54,722 nucleotides of DNA. Origin: Lachnospiraceae bacterium. Lineage in GTDB: Bacteria; Bacillota; Clostridia; Lachnospirales; Lachnospiraceae. Shown piece after piece: positions 1 to 8,762 of this stretch; position 1 is the stretch's first letter; each line of letters opens with the position of its first letter. A model generated the notes under the pieces. It saw nothing but the letters and a program-made list of their open reading frames with translations, ran no database searches and was not told the DNA's origin. The translations under genes were made by a program, and so were the position numbers. The stretch lies in NCBI GenBank assembly GCA_024690825.1, contig JAILOK010000116.1:1-54722 (forward strand). Reading direction: 5' to 3'.

Positions 1-138
1 TCATTAACGCAGGTTGAGTTGTCAGAAATGATGGATAAGTCCAGAAGAACAGTGCAAATGTTGATGAAGGAATTGCTGGACGAGGGTGTGATAGAAAGAA
101 TCGGATCTAAGAAGAAAGGTTCATGGCTTGTGAAATAG
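1..138 (+). CDS. C-terminal fragment of a winged-helix protein (5' end outside window)
   Basis: Frame 1 is open from the window edge to TAG at 136-138 (45 residues). The visible part reads like a winged helix-turn-helix: LSEMMDKSRRTVQMLMKELL is a recognition-helix-like stretch, followed by a short wing (GVIERIGSKKKGSWLVK). This ending is typical of AlbA_2/RecG-related transcriptional regulators, in which a C-terminal winged helix follows an ATP-binding domain, but only the wing is visible, so the family assignment is an inference. It is separated from the next gene by 54 bases. Confidence 0.55.
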   Translation, partial: SLTQVELSEMMDKSRRTVQMLMKELLDEGVIERIGSKKKGSWLVK

Positions 139-192
139 TAGGGATGTGGATTAAACAATATGAAAAACAAAATGGTAGGGAATATGGAATAA

Positions 193-1284
193 ATGAAACT
201 GATAATCTTTGGTGCACAGGGTTATGCCCTGGGAGCGTATGAAGCAGTCAAAACTTTATATCCCGAGCATGAGATCCTTTTTTTTATGGTCTCTTCGAAG
301 GAAAACAATGCTCCTGTCCTGGCCGGTCTGCCGGTGAGGGAGATTTCGTCTGTTTTGCCTGAGATGTCTGAAGAGGAAAGAAAAAGCGTAAAGGTCCTGA
401 TCGCGACTCCGGACAATGTTCAGCCGGAGATCGTGGAGTTACTTGAAAGATACGGGTTTACAAATAATAAAAGACTTGATTCGGACGGATGGGCGGATCT
501 GATGGAACGATTCCATGCAAAAACAGGAAAGTTTCAGCCTCTGGGTTCATTAATGACAGGACCGGATCTGGCAAAACTATGCGTATTTGCTGCAAGATCG
601 CATAAAGACAAGGCGTTGGGCAGTAGTGCCGTATTGTCGGGATATGTCTGTCCGCTTCAGGTCGGAAAGGCTTTGTGTGACGAAAGTATAGCGGAGCTTT
701 CGGATGATACGGGTGACAACATTTCGCAAAAGAACGGAAATTACTCGGAACTGACGGGGCTGTACTGGATATGGAAAAACCGGCTGTGCAAAGAAGATTC
801 TTCCGATAAAGACGGACATGATTATTTTGGACTGGCCCAATACAGGAGGATGCTTGTATTATCCGAAGATAACTTAAGATGGATGAAGGAGAATGATATC
901 GATGTCGTCCTGCCCTATCCACTGCCCTATGATCCTGATATCAATGCGCATCATGAACGGTATCTGAAGGAGACGGACTGGAATGCACTGTTAAGAGCAC
1001 TAAAGGAAATTCAGCCGGAATATGCGGATGCCTTTCCCGAGGTCTTAAGACAGCGTTATCTTTTTAATTATAATGTGATAACCGCAAAAAGGTCTGTATT
1101 AAACGAATACTGCAGCTGGCTTTTTCCCATACTTGAAAGAACGGAGGAGTACTCCGTTCCCAAAGGATGTGACAGATCGGACAGATATATAGGGTATATG
1201 GGTGAAACGCTGGAAACATTGTATTTTATGAAGAATGCAGAGCGGTTGAATATTGCGCTTGCAGAGTGCAGGATGTATATTTAG
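193..1284 (+). CDS. DUF4422 domain protein, probable surface-polysaccharide glycosyltransferase
   Basis: 363 residues. The first ~105 residues begin with a Rossmann-like strand and glycine turn (KLIIFGAQGYALGAYEAVK), resembling nucleotide-binding or PglD-like N-terminal domains. From about residue 125 the protein matches the DUF4422 pattern: SGYVCPLQVG, then DDTGDNISQKN, then ELTGLYWIWKN, then YFGLAQYRR. DUF4422 proteins usually sit in capsule or exopolysaccharide clusters and are thought to be glycosyltransferases; this is family knowledge and the sugar is not predictable. Fusion of an N-terminal nucleotide-binding-like part to DUF4422 is somewhat unusual. The start is the ATG at 193, with only a weak purine stretch upstream. 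The glycerol-1-phosphate dehydrogenase family gene follows after 58 bases and may be co-transcribed. Confidence 0.75.
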   Translation: MKLIIFGAQGYALGAYEAVKTLYPEHEILFFMVSSKENNAPVLAGLPVREISSVLPEMSEEERKSVKVLIATPDNVQPEIVELLERYGFTNNKRLDSDGWADLMERFHAKTGKFQPLGSLMTGPDLAKLCVFAARSHKDKALGSSAVLSGYVCPLQVGKALCDESIAELSDDTGDNISQKNGNYSELTGLYWIWKNRLCKEDSSDKDGHDYFGLAQYRRMLVLSEDNLRWMKENDIDVVLPYPLPYDPDINAHHERYLKETDWNALLRALKEIQPEYADAFPEVLRQRYLFNYNVITAKRSVLNEYCSWLFPILERTEEYSVPKGCDRSDRYIGYMGETLETLYFMKNAERLNIALAECRMYI

Positions 1285-1342
1285 AAGGCAAAAAGGAAGA
1301 TCCGGATATAAAGCTATACAGAATCAGGAGGAGAACAGATTT

Positions 1343-2401
1343 ATGAACAGATTCAGGCTGCCCTATCATCTCGTGGTAGAGGAGGGTATTTTCAATGATA
1401 TCCCGGAATGCATGAAGGATGTGTTTCCGGAACTTAAAAAATCGAAGACGATTCTTGTCACGGAGGAAAATCTAAAAGGGATCTTTCAGGGGATCCTTGA
1501 TGAGATACAGAAGGATTTTCCGAAAAGTGAACTTTATCTGATACAGAAGGTTGACTACGACAGCGCCGTACAGCTGGCAAAATATATCACGATGAAGGAT
1601 ATCAAGCTCGTGATCGGATTCGGCGGAGGAACGGTGCTGGATCTTGCCAAGTTTGCGGCCTTTGTTTCAAAGACAACGCTTATCTCGCTGCCGACGACGC
1701 TTTCAAATGATTCACTTGCTTCGCCTGTGGCTGTTCTCGGTACGGAAGGAAAGGCCAGAAAGAGCTTCAGGTGTACCATACCGGATGCGATAATCGTGGA
1801 TACAGGTGTTGTAAAAAGCGCTCCCAGGCGTCAGCTGCTTGCGGGCATAGGGGATACGATATCAAAATATACCGCGCTGTACGACTGGAAACTGGCCGGT
1901 AAAAAGACGGGGGAAGCCGTTGATGATTTTGCACGCATGATGTCACACATGGCTCTGGACAGTATCCTTCATTGTGACGGTGAAGAACTGGACAGCTTTG
2001 ATTTCATACGCAGGCTTACCGATGCGCTGGTCATGGGGGGCCTTGCGATGGAGATAGCAGGCTGTTCAAGACCCAGCAGCGGTTCGGAGCATCTGTTCTG
2101 TCACGCGATGGAAGAGAACCATTCGGAAGAGGTGACTGTTCCGCACGGCATCGCTACAGCCATGGGAACATTTCCCGCATGTATCTTCCAGGAAAGGGAT
2201 ACCTCAAAGATCGAAAAGGTCGTAAAACATTTCAACATTCCGATAAAGCCCTCAGCTAACGGTGTCACGGAAGAGATCTTTGTCAGATCCTGGCAGGAAG
2301 CGGCCGCTACCCGCTCAGACAGATATACCATCTTAAATGAGACAGATTTAAGCGATGCAAGGCTTAAGGAGATCTACGCGCGGATGGAAGAGATTTTCTG
2401 A
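1343..2401 (+). CDS. Glycerol-1-phosphate dehydrogenase family protein (EgsA/AraM type)
   Basis: 352 residues from the ATG at 1343, chosen because AGGAGGAGAA lies just upstream; a longer reading frame from 1253 overlaps the previous gene and has no ribosome site. Fold motifs of the iron/zinc-dependent group III dehydrogenases are present: the NAD-binding GFGGGTVLDLAKF and the SLPTTLSNDSLASPVAVL segment, then AGIGDTISKYTALYDWKLA, which is typical of NAD(P)-dependent sn-glycerol-1-phosphate dehydrogenases (AraM/EgsA), and metal-ligand-type histidines (GSEHLFCHAME, VPHGIA). The family reduces dihydroxyacetone phosphate to glycerol-1-phosphate. In bacteria this serves surface lipids or glycopolymers rather than archaeal lipids. 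It abuts the convergent DUF4153 gene with no gap. Confidence 0.8.
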   Translation: MNRFRLPYHLVVEEGIFNDIPECMKDVFPELKKSKTILVTEENLKGIFQGILDEIQKDFPKSELYLIQKVDYDSAVQLAKYITMKDIKLVIGFGGGTVLDLAKFAAFVSKTTLISLPTTLSNDSLASPVAVLGTEGKARKSFRCTIPDAIIVDTGVVKSAPRRQLLAGIGDTISKYTALYDWKLAGKKTGEAVDDFARMMSHMALDSILHCDGEELDSFDFIRRLTDALVMGGLAMEIAGCSRPSSGSEHLFCHAMEENHSEEVTVPHGIATAMGTFPACIFQERDTSKIEKVVKHFNIPIKPSANGVTEEIFVRSWQEAAATRSDRYTILNETDLSDARLKEIYARMEEIF

Positions 2402-4150
2402 TCAGCGCTTAAGCACATAACCTGAGAATCTGATCTCGGTTTTTTCGGGCTCTTCTTCATTATAAATGAAGGTGATCTCTTTTATGTACAGGTCATTTCC
2501 GGCATCTATCTTTATGAGGCTGAAGTTTCCGAGTTCAAATGTGTCTTTTTTCCCTTCATCGTATTGGGAGACAGCATGTTTGACAAGGCCTTCAAGGTTG
2601 ACCGCATATTCCGCATCATCATCATCTGATGTGGAAAAATGAACTTCATACGGATGATCTTTGATATCGCCGTATTCCCAGTTTATATATCCGGTTTCGG
2701 ATATTCTTCTGTAATCGGAGATATCAAGATCTCCAAGCCTGTTATCGTCTCTTAAATATTCCGTTACTGCATATGAGTCGTAACCGTTTTCATCCCAGTC
2801 CTTTATTAAATCCTTTTCCTTTGCCGTAAAGGCAGTTTCTGAAATCTTTTTCCCTTTGTAACCGATATTTCTTATTTCGTGATATGCGCTTGAAAGCTGT
2901 CTTTTTTCCGGAGCTGACGGATCATCGAGGGTCAGAATGTTTTTTGCCCGTTTCAGCTGTGAAGCGATGACTGCATCGTCATAGCAGATGCGCGGAATAA
3001 AGGCACATATCGGGGCTGCGGTCATAAAGAGAAACAGCAGGATAAAGATGAGATCCTTTTTTAATATCTGTCCGCAGGCATAGAGGATGAAATACAGGAT
3101 CTCAAATATGATGAGCACGATCCCGAAGTACCGCTGAGAGGTGAGGCCGTACTGTCCTATCCTGATCCCCAGACTCCAGATCTGCAGAAAGATGAAAGGG
3201 ATATAGATGTAGGGAACAATGAAGGATATTTTCCCGAAACCTTTCCGGTCACTTCCAATATCGTGGGCCATGGTCCATATGGGAACTCCCACGGAAAACA
3301 GACCTGCGAGTATCCTGAATACCGAATTTGAAGGAACATCATCTGTCACGAATATCTTGATCATATAAATATATATGATGGCATATGCGATAAGGAGCAT
3401 CGGAAGAAGGGCATACATCACGCATATCTTTGCAAACCGCCCGCACTTTTCATGTGCCGATGAGACGGCTCTTATAGTCATGGCTGCGATAAAGCCGGTT
3501 GCGAGAAATACCTCGGAGCACTCGAGGAAATCGCCGGTGTCAAAGATGAGTTCACTGAATATGTAGATGATGACTGCCAGACCTATGGCAAAGAGTCCGT
3601 AAAGCACATATGATCTTAAAAGCGTGAGAAAAGACCGGGTGCAGTATTCTTCAAACCCCTGTCCCAGCCGCCTGTATATATGATATATGGCAAGGGCACT
3701 TATTATCGTGCCGTATACGACGCAGACCTTGAGCCAGATATCGGAGAGCATTTCAAAATCAAGTCCGAAGAGGTCACTTCCCTCATAGGAAGCCATAAAA
3801 ACAAAGGCAGAGGAAAAAAGTACGGCAAAAACAAATGAACAGATCTTCGGCAGGAGTTTCTTTCTGAAGATCTCTTCGATAACGAAGCTCTGCGCGCCCA
3901 TCCAGAAGGCAAACTGCATGATCTTTTCGCAGGTTTCCTTCACATCTTTGTCTTTATAGTCAAGGTGAACCAGTATTGCCGCAAAGAGCGCCGCAACGAG
4001 GATCGATGCCATGGTCACGGGATAATCCCTGAACACGCCGGCAAGACTGTCAGTGATCTTTTTGAACAGATTCTTAAAGAAACTCTTTTTTGCGGGTTTT
4101 TCAACAGCTTTCGTATCAGTGTTATCTGTTTTTGAAACGGTTTCTTCCAT
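2402..4150 (-). CDS. DUF4153 family integral membrane protein
   Basis: 582 residues. A short charged N-terminus rich in lysine is followed by many hydrophobic segments through about residue 400 (for example ASILVAALFAAILVHL and FVFAVLFSSAFVFMAS). A hydrophilic C-terminal domain of about 180 residues follows, ending in a beta-rich tail. This layout and the sequence match DUF4153 proteins, common in Clostridia, whose function is unknown. The C-terminal domain is probably extracytoplasmic, since it follows the last transmembrane helix, but topology is inferred. The ribosome site is GGAAGGAATATTTCA before the ATG. On the minus strand an extended -10 (TGTTACAAT, around 4198-4206) lies upstream. 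It points away from the CNB gene and converges exactly with the G1P dehydrogenase gene. Confidence 0.8.
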   Translation of the reverse strand: MEETVSKTDNTDTKAVEKPAKKSFFKNLFKKITDSLAGVFRDYPVTMASILVAALFAAILVHLDYKDKDVKETCEKIMQFAFWMGAQSFVIEEIFRKKLLPKICSFVFAVLFSSAFVFMASYEGSDLFGLDFEMLSDIWLKVCVVYGTIISALAIYHIYRRLGQGFEEYCTRSFLTLLRSYVLYGLFAIGLAVIIYIFSELIFDTGDFLECSEVFLATGFIAAMTIRAVSSAHEKCGRFAKICVMYALLPMLLIAYAIIYIYMIKIFVTDDVPSNSVFRILAGLFSVGVPIWTMAHDIGSDRKGFGKISFIVPYIYIPFIFLQIWSLGIRIGQYGLTSQRYFGIVLIIFEILYFILYACGQILKKDLIFILLFLFMTAAPICAFIPRICYDDAVIASQLKRAKNILTLDDPSAPEKRQLSSAYHEIRNIGYKGKKISETAFTAKEKDLIKDWDENGYDSYAVTEYLRDDNRLGDLDISDYRRISETGYINWEYGDIKDHPYEVHFSTSDDDDAEYAVNLEGLVKHAVSQYDEGKKDTFELGNFSLIKIDAGNDLYIKEITFIYNEEEPEKTEIRFSGYVLKR

Positions 4151-4226
4151 TGAAATATTCCTTCCTTTTGTGTCGCTTTCGATGTTTCCTGTTTTTTATT
4201 GTAACACAACTTAAAGACAAAAGACC

Positions 4227-4255
4227 TTTTTACCTTGATGCGCATGTGATACAAT
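4227..4255 (+). promoter_or_regulatory. Predicted promoter of the 4313-7255 gene set
   Basis: TTTTTA (4227-4232), 17-base spacer, TACAAT (4250-4255) preceded by TG one base upstream (extended -10). A small hairpin, TGCCCC-GGCAAT-GGGGCA (4269-4286), lies in the resulting leader, ahead of the ribosome site GGGGA at 4302. The -35 is weak, so the call rests on the extended -10. Confidence 0.4.
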
Positions 4256-4312
4256 AAACTGCGAAGGATGCCCCGGCAATGGGGCAATTTGCAATGTAAA
4301 CGGGGAATAGTC

Positions 4313-4765
4313 ATGAGCGGCAATGAAAAAAGTCTGATCACTTTTTCTGCGGACAGCGTGATAATAAAGGAAAATGAGATAAATCCCGATATGTTCAAGA
4401 TCCTTAAGGGTAATGTCGAGCTGTATTCGGGATACGGTACCGAAAATGAGGTGTTCCTCGGACTTCTGGGAAAGGATGCCTGTTTCGGCGAGTTCGGCCT
4501 GCTGCTTCATAAGCCGTCGCCCTATACAGTGACCGCATATTCGGATGTGATCCTTTACAGGGTCGTCGAAGAAAAAATGAGCGAGTTCATAAGGGAGAAT
4601 CACACCAGCGTCCTGCAGATGATGAAGAGCATGGCCAATACCATGATGGTCCTGCAGAGCCATATAAACCAGCTGAATGAAGAGCTGAATGAGAGAAACA
4701 GGGTCAATAAACAGATCGTGGGCAAGAACAAGGAAATGCTTAAAAGGTATATATATAACAGGTAA
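4313..4765 (+). CDS. Cyclic nucleotide-binding-fold protein with C-terminal coiled coil
   Basis: 150 residues from the ATG at 4313, supported by GGGGA seven bases upstream; the longer frame from 4268 begins in the leader hairpin. Residues ~10-110 form a CNB (cAMP-receptor-like) beta-barrel: KILKGNVELYSGYGTENEV, then CFGEFGLLLHKPSPYTVTAY. The phosphate-binding-cassette FGE is present, but the arginine normally found before the T/S-A-V stretch is replaced (KPSPYTVTA), so binding of a cyclic nucleotide is doubtful. The last ~45 residues are a heptad-like helix (LQSHINQLNEELNERNRVNK), suggesting oligomerisation. There is no DNA-binding domain. It is 13 bases upstream of the epimerase-like gene and is likely in the same operon. 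Confidence 0.7.
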   Translation: MSGNEKSLITFSADSVIIKENEINPDMFKILKGNVELYSGYGTENEVFLGLLGKDACFGEFGLLLHKPSPYTVTAYSDVILYRVVEEKMSEFIRENHTSVLQMMKSMANTMMVLQSHINQLNEELNERNRVNKQIVGKNKEMLKRYIYNR

Positions 4766-4778
4766 AGGACGGTAGAAA

Positions 4779-5465
4779 ATGGAGGAGATCAGGGAATTTG
4801 AGCTGCTGGCATCAATGATGTGTGCCGATTACGGGAATCTGGCAAAGGAGGTGCATGATCTGGATGAAGGCGGCATAGATTCATTTCATATAGATATAAT
4901 GGACGGGCGTTATGTAGCAAATTTCGCGATGTCTCTTAATGACTTAAGATTTATAAGGTCTGCCACAGAGAAGCCTTTGGATGTTCATCTGATGGTGGAG
5001 CATCCGATCAATACCATTGATCTTTTCATAAAGAGCCTGAAAGAGGGCGATACTATCTATATTCATCCCGAGGCGGAGTATCATCCGTCCACGACTCTGC
5101 AGAAGATAATAGATGCGGGAATAACTCCCGGCATAGCGATAAATCCCGGAACCAGCGTCGATAATGTGAGGATGCTTTTGCGTATAGTAAAAAAAGTGCT
5201 GGTCATGTCTGTAAACCCCGGCAACGCCGGGCAGATGTTCCTGCCCTATATCAGGGAGAAATATACCGAGCTGCTGAAATTAAAGGATGAAATGGGTTTT
5301 GATATCTATTGGGACGGGGCCTGCGGAGCTGACAAGATCAAAGAATATGTTCCTTTGGGAGTGAAGGGTTTTGTTTTGGGAACAACTCTCCTGTTCGGAA
5401 AATCCAGGGCTTACAAGGACACCCTGGCCGATATCAGGAAAATGAAGTTTTCGGAGGAAGGATGA
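4779..5465 (+). CDS. Ribulose-phosphate 3-epimerase family protein (divergent)
   Basis: 228 residues, a single TIM barrel. Rpe landmarks are present: HIDIMDGRYVANF (catalytic/metal His and Asp), the DVHLM histidine, VMSVNPGNAGQMF for the phosphate loop, and WDGACG where classic enzymes have VDGG. Metal ligands and both catalytic aspartates appear conserved, but the last motif and the MSVNPGNAGQ loop differ from housekeeping Rpe. A specialised pentulose- or hexulose-phosphate epimerase is therefore plausible. It overlaps the cytidylyltransferase gene by ATGA, strong evidence of coupled translation. The context suggests it feeds ribulose-5-phosphate, or a related ketose phosphate, to the dehydrogenase and cytidylyltransferase that follow. 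Confidence 0.8.
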   Translation: MEEIREFELLASMMCADYGNLAKEVHDLDEGGIDSFHIDIMDGRYVANFAMSLNDLRFIRSATEKPLDVHLMVEHPINTIDLFIKSLKEGDTIYIHPEAEYHPSTTLQKIIDAGITPGIAINPGTSVDNVRMLLRIVKKVLVMSVNPGNAGQMFLPYIREKYTELLKLKDEMGFDIYWDGACGADKIKEYVPLGVKGFVLGTTLLFGKSRAYKDTLADIRKMKFSEEG

Positions 5466-6178
5466 ACGCTGCAGTCCTTTTGGCGGGAGGTACGGGAACC
5501 AGGGCAGGTTCCGATATCCCCAAACAGTATATAAAACTTTCGGATCATATGATGCTGACCCGGTCTGCAGCCGTTTTGCTTGAATCCGGACATACGGATT
5601 GTATGTATATAGTGGCAGAAGACAGGTGGCGTGACCCGATAATAAAAGATATAAAAGAGGCGGGACTTCCGGCGGAGAAGATCAGGGGTTTTGCAGATCC
5701 GGGAAAAAACCGCCAGCTTTCGATCAAAAACGCCCTTGTCATGATCGTTTCCGATATGGACGGAAAGCCCGGCGAAGATGATACCGTGTTCATCCATGAT
5801 GCCGCAAGGCCGTTTCTGTCGGAGGAACTTGTAAACAGCTGTTACAAAGCCCTTTCCGGCCATGACGGAGTAATGCCGGTGCTTCCCGTAAAAGATACGG
5901 TCTATTTAAGCAGTGACGGAAAAAGGATAGACAGTCTGCTTGACAGATCAAAGGTGTACTCCGGTCAGGCGCCGGAGCTTTTCCTCTTAAAAAAATATCA
6001 TCACGCAAATGTATCGCTTCCGGAAGAAAAGATCCTTAAGATAAACGGATCAGCCGAGTGCGCTGTGATGGACGGGATGGATGTCGTGATGATCCCCGGT
6101 GATGAGAAGAACTTTAAGGTTACGACGGAAGAGGATATGAAAAAATGCAGGATGATCATGGAGAAGGGATTTGCATAG
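5462..6178 (+). CDS. IspD/TarI family cytidylyltransferase
   Basis: 238 residues. The N-terminal nucleotide loop is AAVLLAGGTGTRAG followed by PKQY. HDAARPF, VKDTVY and GQAPELF follow, and the C-terminal GDEKNFKVTTEEDM completes the set of IspD/TarI motifs. The family transfers CMP from CTP to a polyol or methylerythritol phosphate. Its translationally coupled Rpe-like partner and the polyol dehydrogenase immediately downstream resemble the TarI-TarJ pair that makes CDP-ribitol for teichoic acids or capsules, so a surface-polymer role is favoured over isoprenoid synthesis. IspD cannot be excluded from sequence alone, so no symbol is given. The ATG at 5462 overlaps the previous stop. Confidence 0.8.
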   Translation: MNAAVLLAGGTGTRAGSDIPKQYIKLSDHMMLTRSAAVLLESGHTDCMYIVAEDRWRDPIIKDIKEAGLPAEKIRGFADPGKNRQLSIKNALVMIVSDMDGKPGEDDTVFIHDAARPFLSEELVNSCYKALSGHDGVMPVLPVKDTVYLSSDGKRIDSLLDRSKVYSGQAPELFLLKKYHHANVSLPEEKILKINGSAECAVMDGMDVVMIPGDEKNFKVTTEEDMKKCRMIMEKGFA

Positions 6179-6181
6179 GTC

Positions 6182-7255
6182 ATGATGAAGGCATGGGAAT
6201 TAAGAGAAATAAAAGACATAAGCCTCACTGAAAGGGAGATCCCGACTCCTTCACGCGGTGAAGTTCTGATAAAAGTGAAGGCTGCGGGAATATGCGGTTC
6301 CGACATACCAAGGATCTATGAAAACGGTGCTCACAAAATGCCGCTGATCCCCGGACATGAGTTTTCCGGGATCGTTGAAGATACGGGGGAGGATGTAAGT
6401 GAAGATCTTGCAGGAAAGAGGGTTGGTATATTTCCTCTCATACCCTGTGACAGGTGCGCACCCTGCAGGTCGGGACATCCCGAAATGTGCAGGGATTATG
6501 ATTATATCGGATCCCGTCGGGACGGAGCCTTTGCCGAGTATGTTACGGTTCCTGCCTCAAATCTGATAGAACTTCCGGACGGGGTCGGTTTTGAAGAAGC
6601 GGCTATGCTTGAGCCGATGGCTGTGGCTGTTCATGCCATGAGGATGACCATGGAAGAAAGCACAGGTGACCGTGAAAAAAAGATCGTGATCTGCGGTCTC
6701 GGTCCCATAGGCCTGATGCTTTTGATGTTCCTTTCGGAGCACGGATACAGAAACATTTATGTGACGGGTAATAAAGACATCCAGAAGGAGCGGGCTGCCG
6801 CTTTCGGGATACACGGGGATAATTACTGTGACAGCAGGCGGGAATGCGTGCCCGAATGGATAATGCAAAAGACCGGAACCGGAGCGGATGTTTATTTTGA
6901 ATGTGTCGGAAAAAATGACTGTGTTACGGACGGGATAGAATCTGCTGCCCCGGGAGGAACGGTACTGGTTATCGGAAATCCCTATTCCGATATGACATTC
7001 CCGAGAGACATATACTGGAAGATATTAAGAAATCAGCTTACCGTCAGGGGAACATGGAACTCGACTTTCTTAAAAGATAGAACTTCTGAAAGAAATGAAG
7101 ACGACTGGCATTATGTGATAAATAAGCTTAAGGATAAAAAAATCGATCCTTCTGTGCTCATCTCTCACAGATTCAGTATAGAAAACCTTGAGAAGGGTTT
7201 TTGGATCATGAGAGACAAGACAGAGGATCATTGCAAGATCATGATGGTCATATAA
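6182..7255 (+). CDS. Zinc-dependent medium-chain polyol dehydrogenase (TarJ/GatD-like)
   Basis: 357 residues. The catalytic zinc motif is GICGSD with GHEFSG about 25 residues later. The structural zinc loop is CDRCAPCRSGHPEMC (four cysteines), and the NAD(P)-binding turn is VICGLGPIGLMLLMF. The sequence is close in style to galactitol-1-phosphate or sorbitol dehydrogenases and to TarJ, which reduces ribulose-5-phosphate to ribitol-5-phosphate with NADPH. It starts three bases after the cytidylyltransferase stop (ATG at 6182 or 6185). With its two upstream partners it could form an epimerase/reductase/cytidylyltransferase route to a CDP-polyol. Substrate is inferred from context only. Confidence 0.8.
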   Translation: MMKAWELREIKDISLTEREIPTPSRGEVLIKVKAAGICGSDIPRIYENGAHKMPLIPGHEFSGIVEDTGEDVSEDLAGKRVGIFPLIPCDRCAPCRSGHPEMCRDYDYIGSRRDGAFAEYVTVPASNLIELPDGVGFEEAAMLEPMAVAVHAMRMTMEESTGDREKKIVICGLGPIGLMLLMFLSEHGYRNIYVTGNKDIQKERAAAFGIHGDNYCDSRRECVPEWIMQKTGTGADVYFECVGKNDCVTDGIESAAPGGTVLVIGNPYSDMTFPRDIYWKILRNQLTVRGTWNSTFLKDRTSERNEDDWHYVINKLKDKKIDPSVLISHRFSIENLEKGFWIMRDKTEDHCKIMMVI

Positions 7256-7289
7256 ATTCAGGCTAAGCGCTTTGGCGGTTGTTTTTACT

Positions 7290-8762
7290 TCAGTCGGTCG
7301 TGTCGTTTACCGTGCAGTTTTTCTGTGTCACCTTGCGGTTTGAGAACTGATTGTACTGATTGTCTTCAAAGAGACATTTCGTGAAGGTGACATCCGAATA
7401 TTCAGAAAGATCCACAAAACAGGTGTTGGTATAATCGGGGTTAATCCTGTTGTTTTTGAAGGTGCAGTCTTCAAAACCTATCCCGCTTCCGTTCTGGACG
7501 CAGATCATGCTCATATCTTTGCTGTCGCGGAAGGTGCAGTTTTTGAAATTCATTTCGGAAGAGTTGTATATATCGAGGAGTCCGTAGGTGCACTCATAGA
7601 TCTCGCTGTCTTTCACTTCGACATGATCGGTATCGTGAAATTCGATCCCGTAGGTTCCGCAGCCGTAAAGAGAGCATTTGTCCACCTTAATGCCGGAGGA
7701 TCCGTCAAAGCCGATCACGCTTCCGGAGCAGTAACCGGGCTCCACTTCGTGGCCGCAGGTAAGACCTCTTAAAGTCAGATTGTTTGAATATCTGAAATAC
7801 ATGACCGGATCATAGGCTTCCTCGGTACAGATGAGAACTTTTCCGTCTTTTTCCGCTTCGATGCAGAAATTTGAAAGATCGGAGATCGTGTATGTGATAT
7901 ATCCGTTTTCAATCTCATCCGCGCCCAGCAGATGCTTTTTGTGGTCATCATCGATCCGTCTTTTGTCGAGCTTTGAAAAGTTATAGGTGCCGCTCTTCAA
8001 TATGACTTTCTTATTATTGTCCATATTGTTTATGAGTTCCTCAAGAGATGATACAGTGACCGTTTCAAAATATCTTAATTCTTCTTTGTTCTCCATTTCC
8101 GGAGCATCTTTCCTGAGGTAGACATCGATATTCCTGTAGTAATAATAATCGTCCGTTCCTTTTTTTCCGTCTGTGCTGATCGATACGCCTATGAGCTTTC
8201 CGTCATTAAGGAGGGTATATTTTTTTCCTTCGCCTTCTTTTTCAAACGGGTCGGAAAATTCCAGATACCAGTCTTTATTTTCACAGCCCTCATAGGCGGC
8301 ACCGTCTTTTTTTATCAGCTCCGTACCCAGATATTTTAAGGTGCTTTCATAGCCGTCATAAAGGAAGTCGGCGATGATCTTACCATCCTTTTTTTCGATA
8401 TTTAACTCGGAAGAGGCACTGTAAGGGTCATCCGCCATGGTACAGCTGTCATAAGGCTCGGAATCCGAACCGTATTCCGAATGTGAAAGCGTATATGCCA
8501 TTTCCCACTTCCCTTCAATGTCATCTGCGCTGCCGGTCTTTTTTCCGGCCTCTTTTTCTCCGTCTTTTCCGGTGGTCTCATCGGCAGGTTTTTCCGCACC
8601 GGAATCCGGAACCGGTTCTTTTTCCGAAGCAGACTCTTCCGCCGCGGCTGCTTCTTTTTCGGGTTCGTTTTTGCTGCCCCCGCAACCGGCAAGAAGACAC
8701 AAACTTAAGATAACGGATAATAGAGAGCACAGTATTCGCTTAATAAGAACATTTTTTTTCAT
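7290..8762 (-). CDS. Predicted lipoprotein with right-handed beta-helix domain
   Basis: 490 residues. The signal peptide is lysine-rich then hydrophobic and ends in the lipobox LLAGC (Cys ~26), predicting a lipid-anchored surface protein. A low-complexity linker rich in E, A, K and P spans about residues 30-78. A beta-rich domain follows to about residue 225. From about residue 290 the sequence is a series of short strands with inward hydrophobics (for example LTLRGLTCG, IKVDKCSLYGCGTYGIEF, MNFKNCTFRDS, IGFEDCTFKNN), characteristic of a parallel beta-helix of the pectate-lyase/NosD type. Such folds often bind or cut polysaccharides, but no catalytic residues are recognisable. The ribosome site GAGGTGA precedes the ATG. 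No partner gene is evident. Confidence 0.75.
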   Translation of the reverse strand: MKKNVLIKRILCSLLSVILSLCLLAGCGGSKNEPEKEAAAAEESASEKEPVPDSGAEKPADETTGKDGEKEAGKKTGSADDIEGKWEMAYTLSHSEYGSDSEPYDSCTMADDPYSASSELNIEKKDGKIIADFLYDGYESTLKYLGTELIKKDGAAYEGCENKDWYLEFSDPFEKEGEGKKYTLLNDGKLIGVSISTDGKKGTDDYYYYRNIDVYLRKDAPEMENKEELRYFETVTVSSLEELINNMDNNKKVILKSGTYNFSKLDKRRIDDDHKKHLLGADEIENGYITYTISDLSNFCIEAEKDGKVLICTEEAYDPVMYFRYSNNLTLRGLTCGHEVEPGYCSGSVIGFDGSSGIKVDKCSLYGCGTYGIEFHDTDHVEVKDSEIYECTYGLLDIYNSSEMNFKNCTFRDSKDMSMICVQNGSGIGFEDCTFKNNRINPDYTNTCFVDLSEYSDVTFTKCLFEDNQYNQFSNRKVTQKNCTVNDTTD

